The position numbers were made by a program, and so were the translations under genes. Positions 1-9,928 of a stretch of 64,000 bases of DNA are shown here, one piece after another; position 1 is the stretch's first letter, and each line of letters starts with the position of its first letter. Under the pieces are notes generated by a model. The model had not been told where the DNA came from and did no database searches. It worked only from the letters and a program-made list of their open reading frames with translations. This DNA is from Microtetraspora glauca. Lineage in GTDB: Bacteria > Actinomycetota > Actinomycetes > Streptomycetales > Streptomycetaceae. The stretch covers positions 1 through 64,000 of the forward strand of contig JOFO01000021.1 of the NCBI GenBank assembly GCA_000721275.1. The letters run 5' to 3'.

Positions 1-217
1 GCTGCTCGAAGGACGTGCAGGTGGAGTTGTACCGGTCGGAGCAGCCGCCGGAGGACGACCAGGTGATGCCGGAGCTGCGGAACATCGAGGTCGCGGTGGC
101 GTGGCTGATCTTGGTGACGGCGTGGGCGTCGCCGGCGGAGGTGAGGACGCCGACACCCGGCGCGAAGAGGGCGCCGAGGACGAGTGCCAGAGCGGTCAGG
201 GCGGACCGGAAGCGCAT
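1..217 (-). CDS. secreted protein of unknown function, C-terminus beyond window edge
   Basis: The ATG at 217 is preceded by a clear AAGGAG ribosome binding site. The first ~33 residues form a signal peptide (basic MRFR start, hydrophobic core, AHA before the likely cleavage point). About 39 mature residues follow, containing the pieces ITWSSSGGCSDR and CTSF with two cysteines, and then the frame runs off the window. I recall short secreted Streptomyces proteins with this Ser/Gly/Cys-rich start, but no function can be assigned from the visible part. Confidence 0.7.
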   Translation of the reverse strand, partial: MRFRSALTALALVLGALFAPGVGVLTSAGDAHAVTKISHATATSMFRSSGITWSSSGGCSDRYNSTCTSFEQ

Positions 218-636
218 GCGGGAACTCCTTGTCGTGAGGGACGGGACGGTGCTGTCCCGCGCGGGGCGCGGGCCGTGCGGGCAGGACGATCAGAGGGGTG
301 CCAGGCCTGGCGTGCGGAGCGGGCCGGGACGTACCGGTCAGGAGAAGCCGGTCGGAACGTACGGGTCAGGAGCGTGCGAGCGGCACGGGGACCAGGGCGC
401 GGATCTTCGTGTGGGACGGGCGCGCCGCGGGGGTCGTGGCGGAAGCAGGGAGCATGGGCGGTCCTCTCCGTTCCGGTGACGGCCGGCCTCGGCGGCCCGA
501 CGCGGTCGGGGTGTGTGCGGGCGGCGCCTCCCCGAACCTCGGCCAGGAGGCCCGACCGGCAGGCGTACCGTAGGAGTCGACGGGCCGGAACCGACATCGA
601 CGTGATGTCGAACCTTCCGTCGGCGGCCTGGACCGT
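218..636. other. intergenic region, no convincing gene
   Basis: It lies between the divergent start of the secreted protein and the 3' end of the PucR gene. The open frames here are low-quality overlaps with no recognisable protein. The sequence GGTCAGGAG occurs twice (near 337 and 365) next to similar GTACSGGT words, a weak direct repeat of unknown meaning. Confidence 0.4.
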
Positions 637-2181
637 TTAGCCCTTTGAGGGAAGGGTGTTCCCGTTCCTCTGCTGGTGGGCCGGGGGGCCGCCCACCGCT
701 CGGGCCGTCAGCGCCAGCCACAGATCGACCCGGTCCTCCGCCCGGTCCTGCTGCCGTCCCGTCAGCCGCGCCACCTTCTCGATGCGGTTCTGGACGGTGT
801 GCCGGTGCAGGCCCAGCAGGGACGACGTCTCGGCCCAGGAGCCGTTCGTCTCCAGCCAGACCCGCAGGGTCTCGGTGAGTTCCCCGCCCGGGTCGGCGGC
901 GTCGAGCGGGGCCAGGACGGTGTCGGCGAAGGCGGCGAGGGTCGCGGGACTGCCCAGGCCGATCAGCAGCCTGACCGAACCCGCCTCGGAGGCGCTCACG
1001 GGCCGCCCCAGCTCGGTGCTGGAGGACAGCAGGGCGATCGCCTGCCGGAGCGAGAGTGCCGCGTGCTGCGGGGCCACGGCCGGTCCAATCCCCGCGGGCA
1101 GTCCGGTGGCGAAGCGGCGGAGCACCGCCGCGGTGTCCACCTCCTCCGGCACCACCAGCTCGACCGTCTCCCCGGTCACGCGCGCGAGACCTCCGGGAAC
1201 CGCCAGCGCGAGGTCCGCCGCGAGTTCCACCGGTTCGCCGGTCGCGTGGACGGCCACGGCGCGGACGGAGGGCGAGGAGACGTCGGCCGTCCGCAGCAGG
1301 GCCCTCGCCTGGTCGGCGGTGACGTCGGGATGGAAGAGCCGGGCCAGCAGGGCGGCGCGGCGGCGCCGCTGCGGCTCGTCCGCCAGGTGACGGCGCTCCA
1401 GTTCGACGGAGAGCAGGGAGACGAGGACGCTGATCAGCAGCCGTGCCTCCGGCGAGTCGGCGTCGAGCAGGACCAGGAAGCCGCGCAGCCGGGTCGTACC
1501 GAGCGGCTGGACGACGAGCCTTCCGCACGGCAGGTCCGCGCCGCCGCTTCCCCGCAAGCCGTGCAGGGCGACGGTCTCCAGCACGGCGGCGGCGTTCGCG
1601 AGCAGCTCCGGGCCGTCGGTCCCTGCCGCGCCGAGGAGGCGGCCCGCCGCGTCGCAGACCGCGACACCCGAGTGGACCGCCTGGTGCCAGGAGGAGAGCA
1701 GGCCGGTCAGTCCGTCGCCGGAGGCGGCCGCGGAGGACAGCCGGCGCTGCGTGCGCAACGTCCTTTCCAGCAGGCGCCGTTCCTCGGACGCGCGGGCCGC
1801 GAACACCGCCTTGGTGATGGAGGCGAAGGAGACGGTCGGGGGAGCGGTGAGCAGGGGCAACCCTGCGTCCTCCGCGTGTCTGCTCAGGTCCTCGGGAACG
1901 CTCCGCAACGGCAGTCCGGGACCTGTGCCCACGATGAGGGCGGCTGCCTTGCCGGCACTGAGCTCGTGCACGTACGCGGCGTAACCGGGCTCGTCGGCCG
2001 CGAGCAACAGCCCGTTGGTCATGACGACTTCGGCGCCTTCGAGCCAGGCGGCGGGTCGGGTGTTCTCGGTCGCGTGCGCCGCCTCGACCACTCGGCCGAG
2101 CCCCGCGCCGCCCGCCACGAGGCTGAGACGGAGCGAGGGGATGGCCAGCAGATCACGAACGGTGAGAGGCATGGGACGCAT
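637..2181 (-). CDS. PucR-family transcriptional regulator
   Basis: A 514-residue protein with the two-part PucR layout. The N-terminal ~130 residues match the purine-catabolism PucR domain (TVRDLLAIPSLRLSLVAGG, then a WLEGAEVVMTNGLLL stretch typical of the family). The C-terminal ~60 residues carry the HTH_30 helix-turn-helix (WAETSSLLGLHRHTVQNRI). The middle is a GGDEF-like/CdaR region of no clear activity. The start could be the ATG at 2181 or the in-frame ATG at 2172, which begins directly with the conserved PLTVRDLL. Family members control catabolic genes in response to nutrients. It is read away from the adjacent peptide transporter, so it is a good candidate for that locus's regulator, but this is inference from position only. 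Confidence 0.9.
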   Translation of the reverse strand: MRPMPLTVRDLLAIPSLRLSLVAGGAGLGRVVEAAHATENTRPAAWLEGAEVVMTNGLLLAADEPGYAAYVHELSAGKAAALIVGTGPGLPLRSVPEDLSRHAEDAGLPLLTAPPTVSFASITKAVFAARASEERRLLERTLRTQRRLSSAAASGDGLTGLLSSWHQAVHSGVAVCDAAGRLLGAAGTDGPELLANAAAVLETVALHGLRGSGGADLPCGRLVVQPLGTTRLRGFLVLLDADSPEARLLISVLVSLLSVELERRHLADEPQRRRRAALLARLFHPDVTADQARALLRTADVSSPSVRAVAVHATGEPVELAADLALAVPGGLARVTGETVELVVPEEVDTAAVLRRFATGLPAGIGPAVAPQHAALSLRQAIALLSSSTELGRPVSASEAGSVRLLIGLGSPATLAAFADTVLAPLDAADPGGELTETLRVWLETNGSWAETSSLLGLHRHTVQNRIEKVARLTGRQQDRAEDRVDLWLALTARAVGGPPAHQQRNGNTLPSKG

Positions 2182-2324
2182 GGTCCATCACGGGGCTGCG
2201 CCTGTCGACCTTTCGTCCACCACCTCGGACCGTCCGTGCGGACCCGAGGGCATGAGGGCACGGGGGGACGGGGGGAGTGCGGTGGCCGCTGCCCGCGGGC
2301 GGCGGCCACCGCTGCGTACGCGGG

Positions 2325-3908
2325 TCAGGACACGGGGCGCGACAGCCTGCCCTGACGCTGGACGCGGTCGACGGCGGCCACCGCGTACCAGGAGTCTCCC
2401 GTCGGGTCCTGCTCGACGTGCACGGCCTGTCTCCCGCCGGGGATCACGGCCACGAGCGAGGAGTTCCCGGCCTGCGGGCGCCCGCCGGGATCCCGGGGGA
2501 ACCGGTGCACCGCGTAGCGGAACGGGACGTCCTTCCCGCCGCGGGTGCCGGCGGTGACGCGCAGGGTGACCGCGCCGGTCCCGGTGTCCCGGCGCACCTC
2601 GACGGTGGGCCGCCGCGGAAGCGGGCCCCCGTCGAGCCGGACCGGCAGCGGGCCGAGGACGGGCCGCTGCCAGTGGGCGAGCCGCATGGCCGCGAAGTCC
2701 CCCACGCGGTCCGCCCGGACGTCCTTGGCGCTGAAGAAGAGGTCGCCTCCCACCTCCGGGAGCGTGGCGTTGAGCGTCAGGTGACGGGTCAGCTCCCTGC
2801 CGTCCTGCCACGGAGCGGGCTGCCCCGCCGCCCCCGACTTGTAGACCGCCTGCCCGATCCACAGCTCCGTGCCCGTGCCCCGGACCACGTCGGCCCACCA
2901 GGGGGCGAGGACGGCGTAATCGGCCGCGGGCAACCCGATGTGCCAGTACACCTGGGGCGCGATGTAGTCGAGCCAGCCGCGCTCGACCCATCCCCGGGTG
3001 TCCGCGTGCAGGCCGTCGTACGACTGGAAGGCCGCGGTGCGCGAGCCGAGCGGGTCCGTCGTGGCGTTGCGCCAGACGCCGAACGGGCTGATGCCGAAGA
3101 GCGCCTCCGGGCGTGCGGCCCGTACGGCGTCCCGCATCTCCCGCACCATCAGGTCGACGTTGTGGCGGCGCCAGGCCGCCTTGTCCGCGAAACCGGTGCC
3201 GTACGTCCGGAACGTGTCGTCGTCGGGGAAGTCGGAACCCGCCACCGGATACGGGTAGAAGTAGTCGTCGAAGTGCACGCCGTCGATGTCGTACCGGCGG
3301 ACGGCGTCGAGCATGGCCTCCTGGCAGAAGCGGCGGGCGGCCGGCACGCCGGGGTCGTAGTAGAGCTTGCCGCCGTAGGAGACCGTCCACTCCGGGTGGA
3401 CCCGCGCCGGATGTCCGGGCGCCAGCGCGGCCGGGTCCGCCTGCATGGAGACGCGGTAGGGGTTGAACCAGGCGTGGAACGCGAGGCCGCGCTCGTGCGC
3501 CGTGTCGACCATGAAGCCCAGCGGGTCGTAACCGGGGTCCCGGCCCTGCGCGCCCGTGAGCCACTGGGACCACGGTTCGAGCGGGGAGGGCCAGAAGGCG
3601 TCGGCGGTGGGCCGGACCTGGACGAACAGGGAGTTGAAGCCCTGGGCGAGGGCGTCGTCCGCGAGCCGGGTGAACTCCGCGCGCTGGGCGGCGGCGTCGA
3701 GGCCGGTGCGGCTCGGCCAGTCGATGTTGACGACGGACGCGATCCACACCCCGCGCATCTGCCGTCTGACCGGGTCGACGGGGGGCGCCGCGGCACCGGC
3801 CGGCGACGACGCCAGCGCGGCGGCGCAGCCGGCCGCGGCGGCGGCGAGGAGCGTGCGGCGGGGGAGCGGGGAGGAGACCGGGGAACCGGTGGTGCGCATC
3901 GGTGTCAT
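2325..3908 (-). CDS. exported family 10-like glycoside hydrolase (GHL10, DUF187)
   Basis: Start taken at ATG 3908, with a GAAGG site just upstream; the longer frame to 4217 has no family similarity. A twin-arginine-type signal (PRRTLLAAAAAG) comes first. The GHL10 barrel begins at MRGVWIASVVNIDWPS and holds the family motifs FVQVRP, FHAWFNPYR, DGVHFDDYFYPYP, GISPFGVWR and YIAPQVYW. A C-terminal ~100-residue domain looks like a fibronectin-type beta sandwich. The total of ~527 residues is usual for the family. GHL10 enzymes cleave glycan chains; the E. coli relative DigH/YddW acts on peptide-stripped peptidoglycan glycans. Next to a peptide importer with LD-carboxypeptidase and D-aminopeptidase genes, a peptidoglycan substrate is plausible but unproven. 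Confidence 0.88.
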   Translation of the reverse strand: MTPMRTTGSPVSSPLPRRTLLAAAAAGCAAALASSPAGAAAPPVDPVRRQMRGVWIASVVNIDWPSRTGLDAAAQRAEFTRLADDALAQGFNSLFVQVRPTADAFWPSPLEPWSQWLTGAQGRDPGYDPLGFMVDTAHERGLAFHAWFNPYRVSMQADPAALAPGHPARVHPEWTVSYGGKLYYDPGVPAARRFCQEAMLDAVRRYDIDGVHFDDYFYPYPVAGSDFPDDDTFRTYGTGFADKAAWRRHNVDLMVREMRDAVRAARPEALFGISPFGVWRNATTDPLGSRTAAFQSYDGLHADTRGWVERGWLDYIAPQVYWHIGLPAADYAVLAPWWADVVRGTGTELWIGQAVYKSGAAGQPAPWQDGRELTRHLTLNATLPEVGGDLFFSAKDVRADRVGDFAAMRLAHWQRPVLGPLPVRLDGGPLPRRPTVEVRRDTGTGAVTLRVTAGTRGGKDVPFRYAVHRFPRDPGGRPQAGNSSLVAVIPGGRQAVHVEQDPTGDSWYAVAAVDRVQRQGRLSRPVS

Positions 3909-4378
3909 GGCTGCCTTCGCGGGCGAGGTGACGGGGGACAGGAGGCGCGGGGGCGGGGGGTCCTGGAGTCGGCCGTTGGCGTAACAGGCGTAACTATGGA
4001 TGCCTGGCGCTGCTGTATGTATCTTCTGTTTCGCGTGCGTGAGGGCGGCGACCGCACCACGAGCGTGGCTCGGGCCCGCGCTCCCGCACGCGCCGTGAGC
4101 GTGCGAAGGCTTCCGTGTCCGGGTACCCCCGTGGGTCGAGAAGGGGCGGTCCACGGCCGGGCCGCCGCGCCCATGCTCGTCCCGCCGTACCCGCGGCGGC
4201 AGCGACTCGATGTCCACCCTGCTCCGCCGTGCGTGGACATTCCGTCGATCGTCCGTCCGTCGTCCGGGTCCCTACCGTGTCGCCCCAACCGCTCCCCAAG
4301 TGCCGCCCATTTCACCGCACGCGACGGCCTCTCACGGCCCCCACCGGGCCACCCTTCCCGAAATGAGTACCGCGCACC
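3909..4378. promoter_or_regulatory. divergent control region between GHL10 hydrolase and dpp operon
   Basis: This 470-bp gap must hold the promoters for the minus-strand hydrolase and the plus-strand transporter operon. Directly repeated GGCGTAAC words (tandem GTTACGCC on the minus strand) lie at 3978-3994, about 75 bp upstream of the hydrolase start, and are a candidate operator. AT-rich sequence at 4010-4035 is unusual for this GC-rich window and may be promoter sequence. No open frame here resembles a protein. Confidence 0.4.
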
Positions 4379-5995
4379 ATGAATCCACGCCGTTCCACCG
4401 CCCTCGCGGCAGCAGCCGTCCTCACCCTCGTCGCCTCGGCGACCGCCTGCGGCTCCGACGGGCCGGCGAAGCCGAAGAACGCGCCCGGCAAGCCCGGCGG
4501 CGCCTACTCGGTGGCGCTCACGGAGCCCGACCACCTCCTGCCGGGCCGCACCACCAGCAGCTACTCCCTCCAGGTCCTGCAGGGGCTGTTCGACCCGCCC
4601 GCCGCGCTCGACCCCGAGAACGGCAGCGTGAAGCCGCTGGCCGCCGTCTCCTGGAGCACCACCGACAACGTCGTGTGGACCATCAAGTTCCGGCCGGGCA
4701 CCACCTTCCACAACGGCGAGAAGGTCACGGCCGCCAGCTTCGCCGACGCGTGGAACGCCGCCGCCTACGGTCCCCACGCCTGGGACGCGAACTACTACTT
4801 CGCCCAGATCAAGGGATACGACGCCCTCAACCCCCCGGAAGAGGGCGCCAAGCCCTCCGCGCGCACCCTGTCCGGCCTGCAGGTGCTCGACGAGACGACC
4901 CTCCGGGTCACCCTGAAGGCACCCTTCGGACAGTTCCCCATGCTGCTCTCCTTCCCCGCCTTCGCCCCCCTGCCCAAGGCGGCCACGGCGAACCCGGACG
5001 CAGCCGACGTCGCTCCGATCGGCAACGGCCCCTATCGGATCGACGGCGCCTGGGAGCGCAACCAGAAGATCCGGCTGGCGAAGTTCACCGGCTACCGCGG
5101 CCCGCGCAAGCCCATGGCCGACCGCGTCGACTTCAAGATCTACACCAGCCGCGAGACCGCCTTCACCGAGCTCCAGGCCGGCAACGTCGACGTCCTCACC
5201 ACCGTCCCCGCCGCCAACTCCGCGCAGGCCAAACGCCTCTTCGGCGAGCGCTTCTCGATCCGGCCCAGCGGCACCATGGACTACCTCGGCCTGCCCGTGA
5301 AGGACCCCCGGTTCACCGACCCCCGCCTCCGCAAGGCCCTCTCCATGGCCATCGACCGCAAGGGCATCACCCAGGCCATCTACAACGGCGTCTACAAGCC
5401 CGCCACCTCACTCGTCGGCGACATGATCCCCGGCCACCGGACGGACGCCTGCGGCCGGACCTGCGCGTACGACCCCGTGGCCGCCAAGCAGCTCTTCGAG
5501 GCCGCCGGCGGCTTCGAAGGCCCCCTCGAACTCCACTTCTCCAACGCGGACCCCACCTACGAGCAGTGGATGACGTCGATCGCCAACCAGCTCAAGGACA
5601 ACCTCGGCATCCAGGACGTCACGTTCCGCAAGATGGCCCCCGCCGACCTCTCCGCCCTGCTCAACGGAGGGAAGAACAAGGGCCCCTTCCGGCAGAACTG
5701 GGTGATCGACTACCCGAGCATCCAGAACTACCTCGACGGGCTCTACTACCCGGGCAACCGCACGGGCTGGAGCAACGAGGAGTTCGACGCCCTCGTGGCC
5801 GAGGGCAACGCCGCACAGGGCCCGCAGGCCATCGCGTCGTACCAGAAGGCGGAGGACATAGCCCTGCGGGAACTGCCGTACATCCCGCTCTGGAACTGGC
5901 AGGACCAGTCGGCGTGGAGCGACCGGATCGACAACGTGATCATCGACCCGTACGCCGCCGGCCTGCACCTGGACCGCGTCACCGTCAGCGACTGA
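4379..5995 (+). CDS. peptide ABC transporter substrate-binding lipoprotein (SBP_bac_5)
   Basis: A 538-residue family 5 extracellular solute-binding protein, the class that captures di- and oligopeptides. The N-terminus is a lipoprotein signal with Cys24 in SATAC as the lipidation site. Family hallmarks include GGAYSVALTEPDHLLPG near the mature start, WTIKFRPGTTFHNGEKVTA, IGNGPYRI and the C-terminal LPYIPLWNWQ. It is the first gene of the transporter operon, with the permease starting 67 bp downstream. The bound ligand cannot be read from sequence; downstream enzymes suggest peptides containing D-amino acids. Confidence 0.93.
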   Translation: MNPRRSTALAAAAVLTLVASATACGSDGPAKPKNAPGKPGGAYSVALTEPDHLLPGRTTSSYSLQVLQGLFDPPAALDPENGSVKPLAAVSWSTTDNVVWTIKFRPGTTFHNGEKVTAASFADAWNAAAYGPHAWDANYYFAQIKGYDALNPPEEGAKPSARTLSGLQVLDETTLRVTLKAPFGQFPMLLSFPAFAPLPKAATANPDAADVAPIGNGPYRIDGAWERNQKIRLAKFTGYRGPRKPMADRVDFKIYTSRETAFTELQAGNVDVLTTVPAANSAQAKRLFGERFSIRPSGTMDYLGLPVKDPRFTDPRLRKALSMAIDRKGITQAIYNGVYKPATSLVGDMIPGHRTDACGRTCAYDPVAAKQLFEAAGGFEGPLELHFSNADPTYEQWMTSIANQLKDNLGIQDVTFRKMAPADLSALLNGGKNKGPFRQNWVIDYPSIQNYLDGLYYPGNRTGWSNEEFDALVAEGNAAQGPQAIASYQKAEDIALRELPYIPLWNWQDQSAWSDRIDNVIIDPYAAGLHLDRVTVSD

Positions 5996-6062
5996 CGCCG
6001 CAACCGACCCTCCGCGGAGCACCCGGTGCCCCGCACAGACCAACCCCTGGGGGCCGTCCGTC

Positions 6063-6989
6063 GTGTGGAGATTCGCCGTCCGCCGCCTGCTGCACGCCCT
6101 GCCCGTACTCCTCGGCACCACCTTCCTCATCTACACGCTCGTCTTCGTCCTGCCCGGCGACCCCATCCAGGGGCTCGCCGGCGACAAACCCGTCCCGCCG
6201 GCGGTCCTCGCCGAACTGCGCGCCCGCTACCACCTCGACGACCCCCTGTGGGTGCAGTACACGCACTACCTCACCGGCCTGCTGACCGGTGACCTCGGCA
6301 CCACCTTCACCGGCCGCGACGTCTCCGAACTGCTCGCCGACCGATGGGCCGTCACGCTGCAGCTCGGCCTGACCGCCTGGGTCCTGGAAGTCGTCCTCGG
6401 GATGGCCCTCGGCGTCTGGGCCGGGCTCCGGAAGGGCAAGTGGGACGACAGCGCGGTGCTGTTCGGGACCACCCTGGTCATCTCCGTGCCGGTCTTCGTC
6501 GTCGGGTACCTGGCCCAGCTCGTCCTCGGCGTCCAGCTCGGCTGGCTGCCGGTGGCCGGAACCGAGGACGGATGGCCGCTCGCCTACCTCCTGCCCGGTC
6601 TGGTCCTCGCCTCCTTCGGCCTCGCCTACGTCGCCCGGCTCACGCGCAGCTCCCTCATCGAGAACCTCAGGGCCGACTACGTGCGCACCGCCCACTCCAA
6701 GGGGCTGAGCCGTCGCCGCGTCGTCGTCCGGCACACCCTGCGGAACTCGCTGATCCCCGTCGTCACCTTCCTCGGGCTGGAGCTCGGCGGACTGATGGCC
6801 GGCGCGATCGTCACCGAGTACATCTTCAACCTGCCCGGAGTCGGCCAGCAGCTCTTCCAGTCCATCCAGCTGCGCGAAGGCCCCGTCGTCGTGGGCACCA
6901 CGACGGCCCTCGTGCTCGTCTTCCTGCTCGCGAACCTGCTCGTGGACCTGCTGTACGGGCTGCTCGATCCGAGGATCCGCCATGACTGA
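6063..6989 (+). CDS. peptide ABC transporter permease, DppB type
   Basis: A 308-residue inner-membrane permease starting at GTG 6063. It has the typical DppB opening (MWRFAVRRLLHALPVLLGTTFLIYTL), six hydrophobic segments and the cytoplasmic EAA loop around DYVRTAHSKGLSRRRVVVRH, which docks on the ATPases. The DppB-type motif RYHLDDPLWVQY is present. Its stop overlaps the next start by 8 bp, so the two permeases are translationally coupled. Confidence 0.93.
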   Translation: MWRFAVRRLLHALPVLLGTTFLIYTLVFVLPGDPIQGLAGDKPVPPAVLAELRARYHLDDPLWVQYTHYLTGLLTGDLGTTFTGRDVSELLADRWAVTLQLGLTAWVLEVVLGMALGVWAGLRKGKWDDSAVLFGTTLVISVPVFVVGYLAQLVLGVQLGWLPVAGTEDGWPLAYLLPGLVLASFGLAYVARLTRSSLIENLRADYVRTAHSKGLSRRRVVVRHTLRNSLIPVVTFLGLELGGLMAGAIVTEYIFNLPGVGQQLFQSIQLREGPVVVGTTTALVLVFLLANLLVDLLYGLLDPRIRHD

Positions 6990-7923
6990 CACCACCAGAA
7001 CCCTGGAGGCCGCGGGCGACACCGCGGAGCGACCCGCGACGCCCGACCCGGCAGGCCCACCGGCCGGGGAGCGGGCGTCCCTCAGCCGGGACGCCTGGCT
7101 CGAACTGCGGGCGCGACCCACCGTGTGGGCCGCGCTGATCATCCTCCTGCTGATGACGGCGATGGCGCTCGCGCCCGGCGTCCTCACCTCGCTGCTGACC
7201 GAAGGAGGAGACCGCTGCGACCTGGCCCGCTCCAAACAGGGACCCTCCGCGGGCCACCCCTTCGGATTCGACCTCCAGGGCTGCGACTACCTCGCCCAGG
7301 TCATCCGGGGCACCCGCCCCTCCCTGATCGCCGGCCTCGCCGTCACCGCGGCCTCCCTCCTGATCGCCGTCGTGCTCGGACTGCTCTGCGGCTTCTACGG
7401 AGGATGGCTCGACGCCGTCGTCTCCCGGGTGACCGACGTCTTCTTCGGACTCCCCTTCGTGCTCGGCGCCACCGTCATCCTCGTTGCCTTCCCCGACCAC
7501 GGCCTCGGCGCCATGATCCTCGTCCTGACGGTGCTGGGCTGGACGACCATGACGCGCATCATGCGCTCCCAGGTCATCGCCCTGGCCGACGCCGACTACG
7601 TACGGGCCGCCCGCATGCTCGGAGCCCGGCCCGCGCGCCTCATGGTGCGCCACATCCTCCCCAACGCGATCACCCCGGTCGTCGTCGTCGCGATGCTGAA
7701 CGTCGGAGCGGTCATCTCGGGCGAAGCGACGCTCGACTTCCTGGGAGTGGGACTCCAGTACCCCGAGGTCTCCTGGGGGCTCCAGCTGAACGCGGCCCAG
7801 GCCTTCGTCCTCGACCACCCCCACCTCCTGGTCTTCCCCGCACTCTTCCTGTCGGCGACCGTCCTGAGCTTCATCCTCCTCGGCGACGCCGCACGTGACG
7901 CCTTCGACCCCCGGCTGAAATGA
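6982..7923 (+). CDS. peptide ABC transporter permease, DppC type
   Basis: A 313-residue partner of the preceding permease. A Pro/Ala-rich cytoplasmic N-terminus (~45 residues) precedes the first membrane segment. The conserved HPFGFDLQGCDYLAQVIRG region and the EAA loop DADYVRAARMLGARPARLM identify the DppC class. The protein ends with GDAARDAFDPRLK, the usual C-terminal signature. It overlaps the upstream gene by 8 bp and lies 6 bp before the ATPase gene. Confidence 0.93.
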   Translation: MTDTTRTLEAAGDTAERPATPDPAGPPAGERASLSRDAWLELRARPTVWAALIILLLMTAMALAPGVLTSLLTEGGDRCDLARSKQGPSAGHPFGFDLQGCDYLAQVIRGTRPSLIAGLAVTAASLLIAVVLGLLCGFYGGWLDAVVSRVTDVFFGLPFVLGATVILVAFPDHGLGAMILVLTVLGWTTMTRIMRSQVIALADADYVRAARMLGARPARLMVRHILPNAITPVVVVAMLNVGAVISGEATLDFLGVGLQYPEVSWGLQLNAAQAFVLDHPHLLVFPALFLSATVLSFILLGDAARDAFDPRLK

Positions 7924-7929
7924 GCACCC

Positions 7930-8934
7930 ATGTCCCGTCCCGCACCACCCCTCCTGGAGGTCGAGGACCTCTGCGTCGAGTTCCGCACCCGGCGCGGCAC
8001 CGTCCGGGCGGTGAACGGCCTGTCCTACACCCTGCGCGCAGGCGAGACGCTCGCCCTGCTCGGTGAGTCCGGCTCGGGCAAGTCCGTCGCGGCGCAGGCC
8101 GTCATGGGGCTGCTCGACACCCCGCCGGCGCACATCGCCCGCGGAACCGTCCGGCTGCACGGCGACGACCTCCTCGCGATGCCCCCGCAGCGCCACCGCG
8201 AGGTCCGCGGCACCCGCCTCGCCATGATCTTCCAGGACGCGCTCACCGCCCTCAACCCCGTGCTGACCGTGGGCGACCAGCTGGCCGAGATGTACACCGT
8301 GCACCAGGGCCTGGGACGCAGGGCCGCCCTCGCGCGCGCCGTCGCGCTCATGGACCGCGTCCGCATCCCTGCCGCCGCGCGCAGGGTCCACGACTACCCC
8401 CACCAGTTCTCCGGCGGCATGCGCCAGCGCGTCATGATCGCGATGGCGCTCGCCCTCGACCCTGAGGTCGTCATCGCGGACGAGCCCACCACCGCCCTCG
8501 ACGTCACCGTCCAGGCCCAGATCATGCGCCTGCTCCGACAGCTCCAGGCCGAGACCCGCATGGGCCTGCTGCTGATCACCCACGACCTCGGCGTCGTCGC
8601 GGAGGCGGCCGACCGCATCACCGTCATGTACGCCGGCCGCACGGTGGAGTCCGCGCACGCGCAGGACCTCTACGCCCGGCCCGGCCACCCCTACACCCGG
8701 GGCCTCCTCGACTCCGTGCCCCGCCTGGACCGCCTGGGCAAGCCGCTCGTCCCCATCGCCGGCGCCCCGCCCCCGCCCTCCGCGGTCCCCACCGGATGCG
8801 CCTTCCACCCCCGGTGCCCGCGGGCCGAGCCGCGCTGCGCCACCGACGAGCCCGCCTTCCGAACGCTGACACGCACCGGACACCGCAGCGCCTGCCACTT
8901 CGCCGAGGAGGTCCACCATGCCGCAGCCGGCTGA
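7930..8934 (+). CDS. peptide ABC transporter ATPase, DppD type
   Basis: A 334-residue nucleotide-binding subunit. Walker A is GESGSGKS, the ABC signature is FSGGMRQR and Walker B is VVIADEP followed by [12 protein letters not shown]. The C-terminal oligopeptide_HPY region contains [15 protein letters not shown], a cysteine-rich segment that commonly binds an iron-sulfur cluster in DppD/OppD proteins. Its 3' end overlaps the next ATPase gene by 17 bp. Confidence 0.94.
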   Translation: MSRPAPPLLEVEDLCVEFRTRRGTVRAVNGLSYTLRAGETLALLGESGSGKSVAAQAVMGLLDTPPAHIARGTVRLHGDDLLAMPPQRHREVRGTRLAMIFQDALTALNPVLTVGDQLAEMYTVHQGLGRRAALARAVALMDRVRIPAAARRVHDYPHQFSGGMRQRVMIAMALALDPEVVIADEPTTALDVTVQAQIMRLLRQLQAETRMGLLLITHDLGVVAEAADRITVMYAGRTVESAHAQDLYARPGHPYTRGLLDSVPRLDRLGKPLVPIAGAPPPPSAVPTGCAFHPRCPRAEPRCATDEPAFRTLTRTGHRSACHFAEEVHHAAAG

Positions 8935-9928
8935 GGCCGCTCCGCCGCTCCTCCGGGCCACCGCGCTCACCCGCCACTTCCCCGTCACCGAAGGAGTGCT
9001 GCTCAAACGCCGTATCGGCGCGGTCCGAGCCGTCGACGGCGTCGACCTGACCGTCCGCCGAGGCGAGACCCTCGGCATCGTGGGCGAATCGGGATGCGGC
9101 AAGTCCACGCTCGCCTCGCTCCTCATGGCCCTGGACCGCCCCACCTCGGGGACGGTGACGATCGAGGGACAGGACCCCTTCGCCCTCTCCGGCCCCGCCC
9201 TGCGCGCGCTGCGCCGACGCGTGCAGATGGTCCTGCAGGACCCGTACACCTCGCTGAACCCGAGGATGACGGCCGGCCAGATCGTCGGAGAGCCCTATGC
9301 CATCCACCCCGAGGCCCTGCCCCGCGCCGACCGCGGCCGTCGCGTCGCCGAACTCCTCGAAACCGTCGGCCTCGACCCGGCCCACCGCGACCGCTACCCG
9401 CACCAGTTCTCCGGCGGACAGCGCCAGCGCCTCGGCATCGCACGCGCCCTCGCCCTGGGGCCGCGACTCCTCCTGTGCGACGAGCCGGTGTCCGCCCTCG
9501 ACGTCTCCGTCCAGGCACAGGTCCTCAACCTGCTCGACGACCTCCGCCGCGAACTGCGCCTCGCCTGCGTCTTCATCTCGCACGACCTCGCGGTCGTCCA
9601 GCACCTCTGCGACCGGATCGCCGTCATGTACCTCGGGAAGATCGTGGAGACCGGAACGCGCGAGCAGATCTGCACGAGCCCCCGCCACCCCTACACCCGC
9701 GCCCTCTTCGCCGCGGCGCCCGTACCGGACCCGAGGCGGCGCGCGCCCGACGACGCGCTCCTCCTCGAAGGCGACCTGCCGTCCCCTGCCGCGCCGCCGT
9801 CCGGGTGCCGCTTCCGGACGCGCTGCCCCCAGGCCCGCGAGCAGTGCCTGACGGAACCGGCACTGCGCGTGCGGGACGGGGCCGACCACCCGACCGCCTG
9901 TCACTTCCCCGGGGACACCACCGGATGA
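8918..9928 (+). CDS. peptide ABC transporter ATPase, DppF type
   Basis: A 336-residue second nucleotide-binding subunit, completing a five-gene importer. Walker A is GESGCGKS, the signature FSGGQRQR and Walker B LLLCDEP then VSALDVSVQAQVLNLL. The HPY tail contains GCRFRTRCPQAREQC. The N-terminus includes the DppF-specific FPVTEGVLLKRRIGAVRAVDGV stretch. The stop overlaps a following small frame (ATGA at 9925-9928). Confidence 0.94.
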   Translation: MPQPAEAAPPLLRATALTRHFPVTEGVLLKRRIGAVRAVDGVDLTVRRGETLGIVGESGCGKSTLASLLMALDRPTSGTVTIEGQDPFALSGPALRALRRRVQMVLQDPYTSLNPRMTAGQIVGEPYAIHPEALPRADRGRRVAELLETVGLDPAHRDRYPHQFSGGQRQRLGIARALALGPRLLLCDEPVSALDVSVQAQVLNLLDDLRRELRLACVFISHDLAVVQHLCDRIAVMYLGKIVETGTREQICTSPRHPYTRALFAAAPVPDPRRRAPDDALLLEGDLPSPAAPPSGCRFRTRCPQAREQCLTEPALRVRDGADHPTACHFPGDTTG

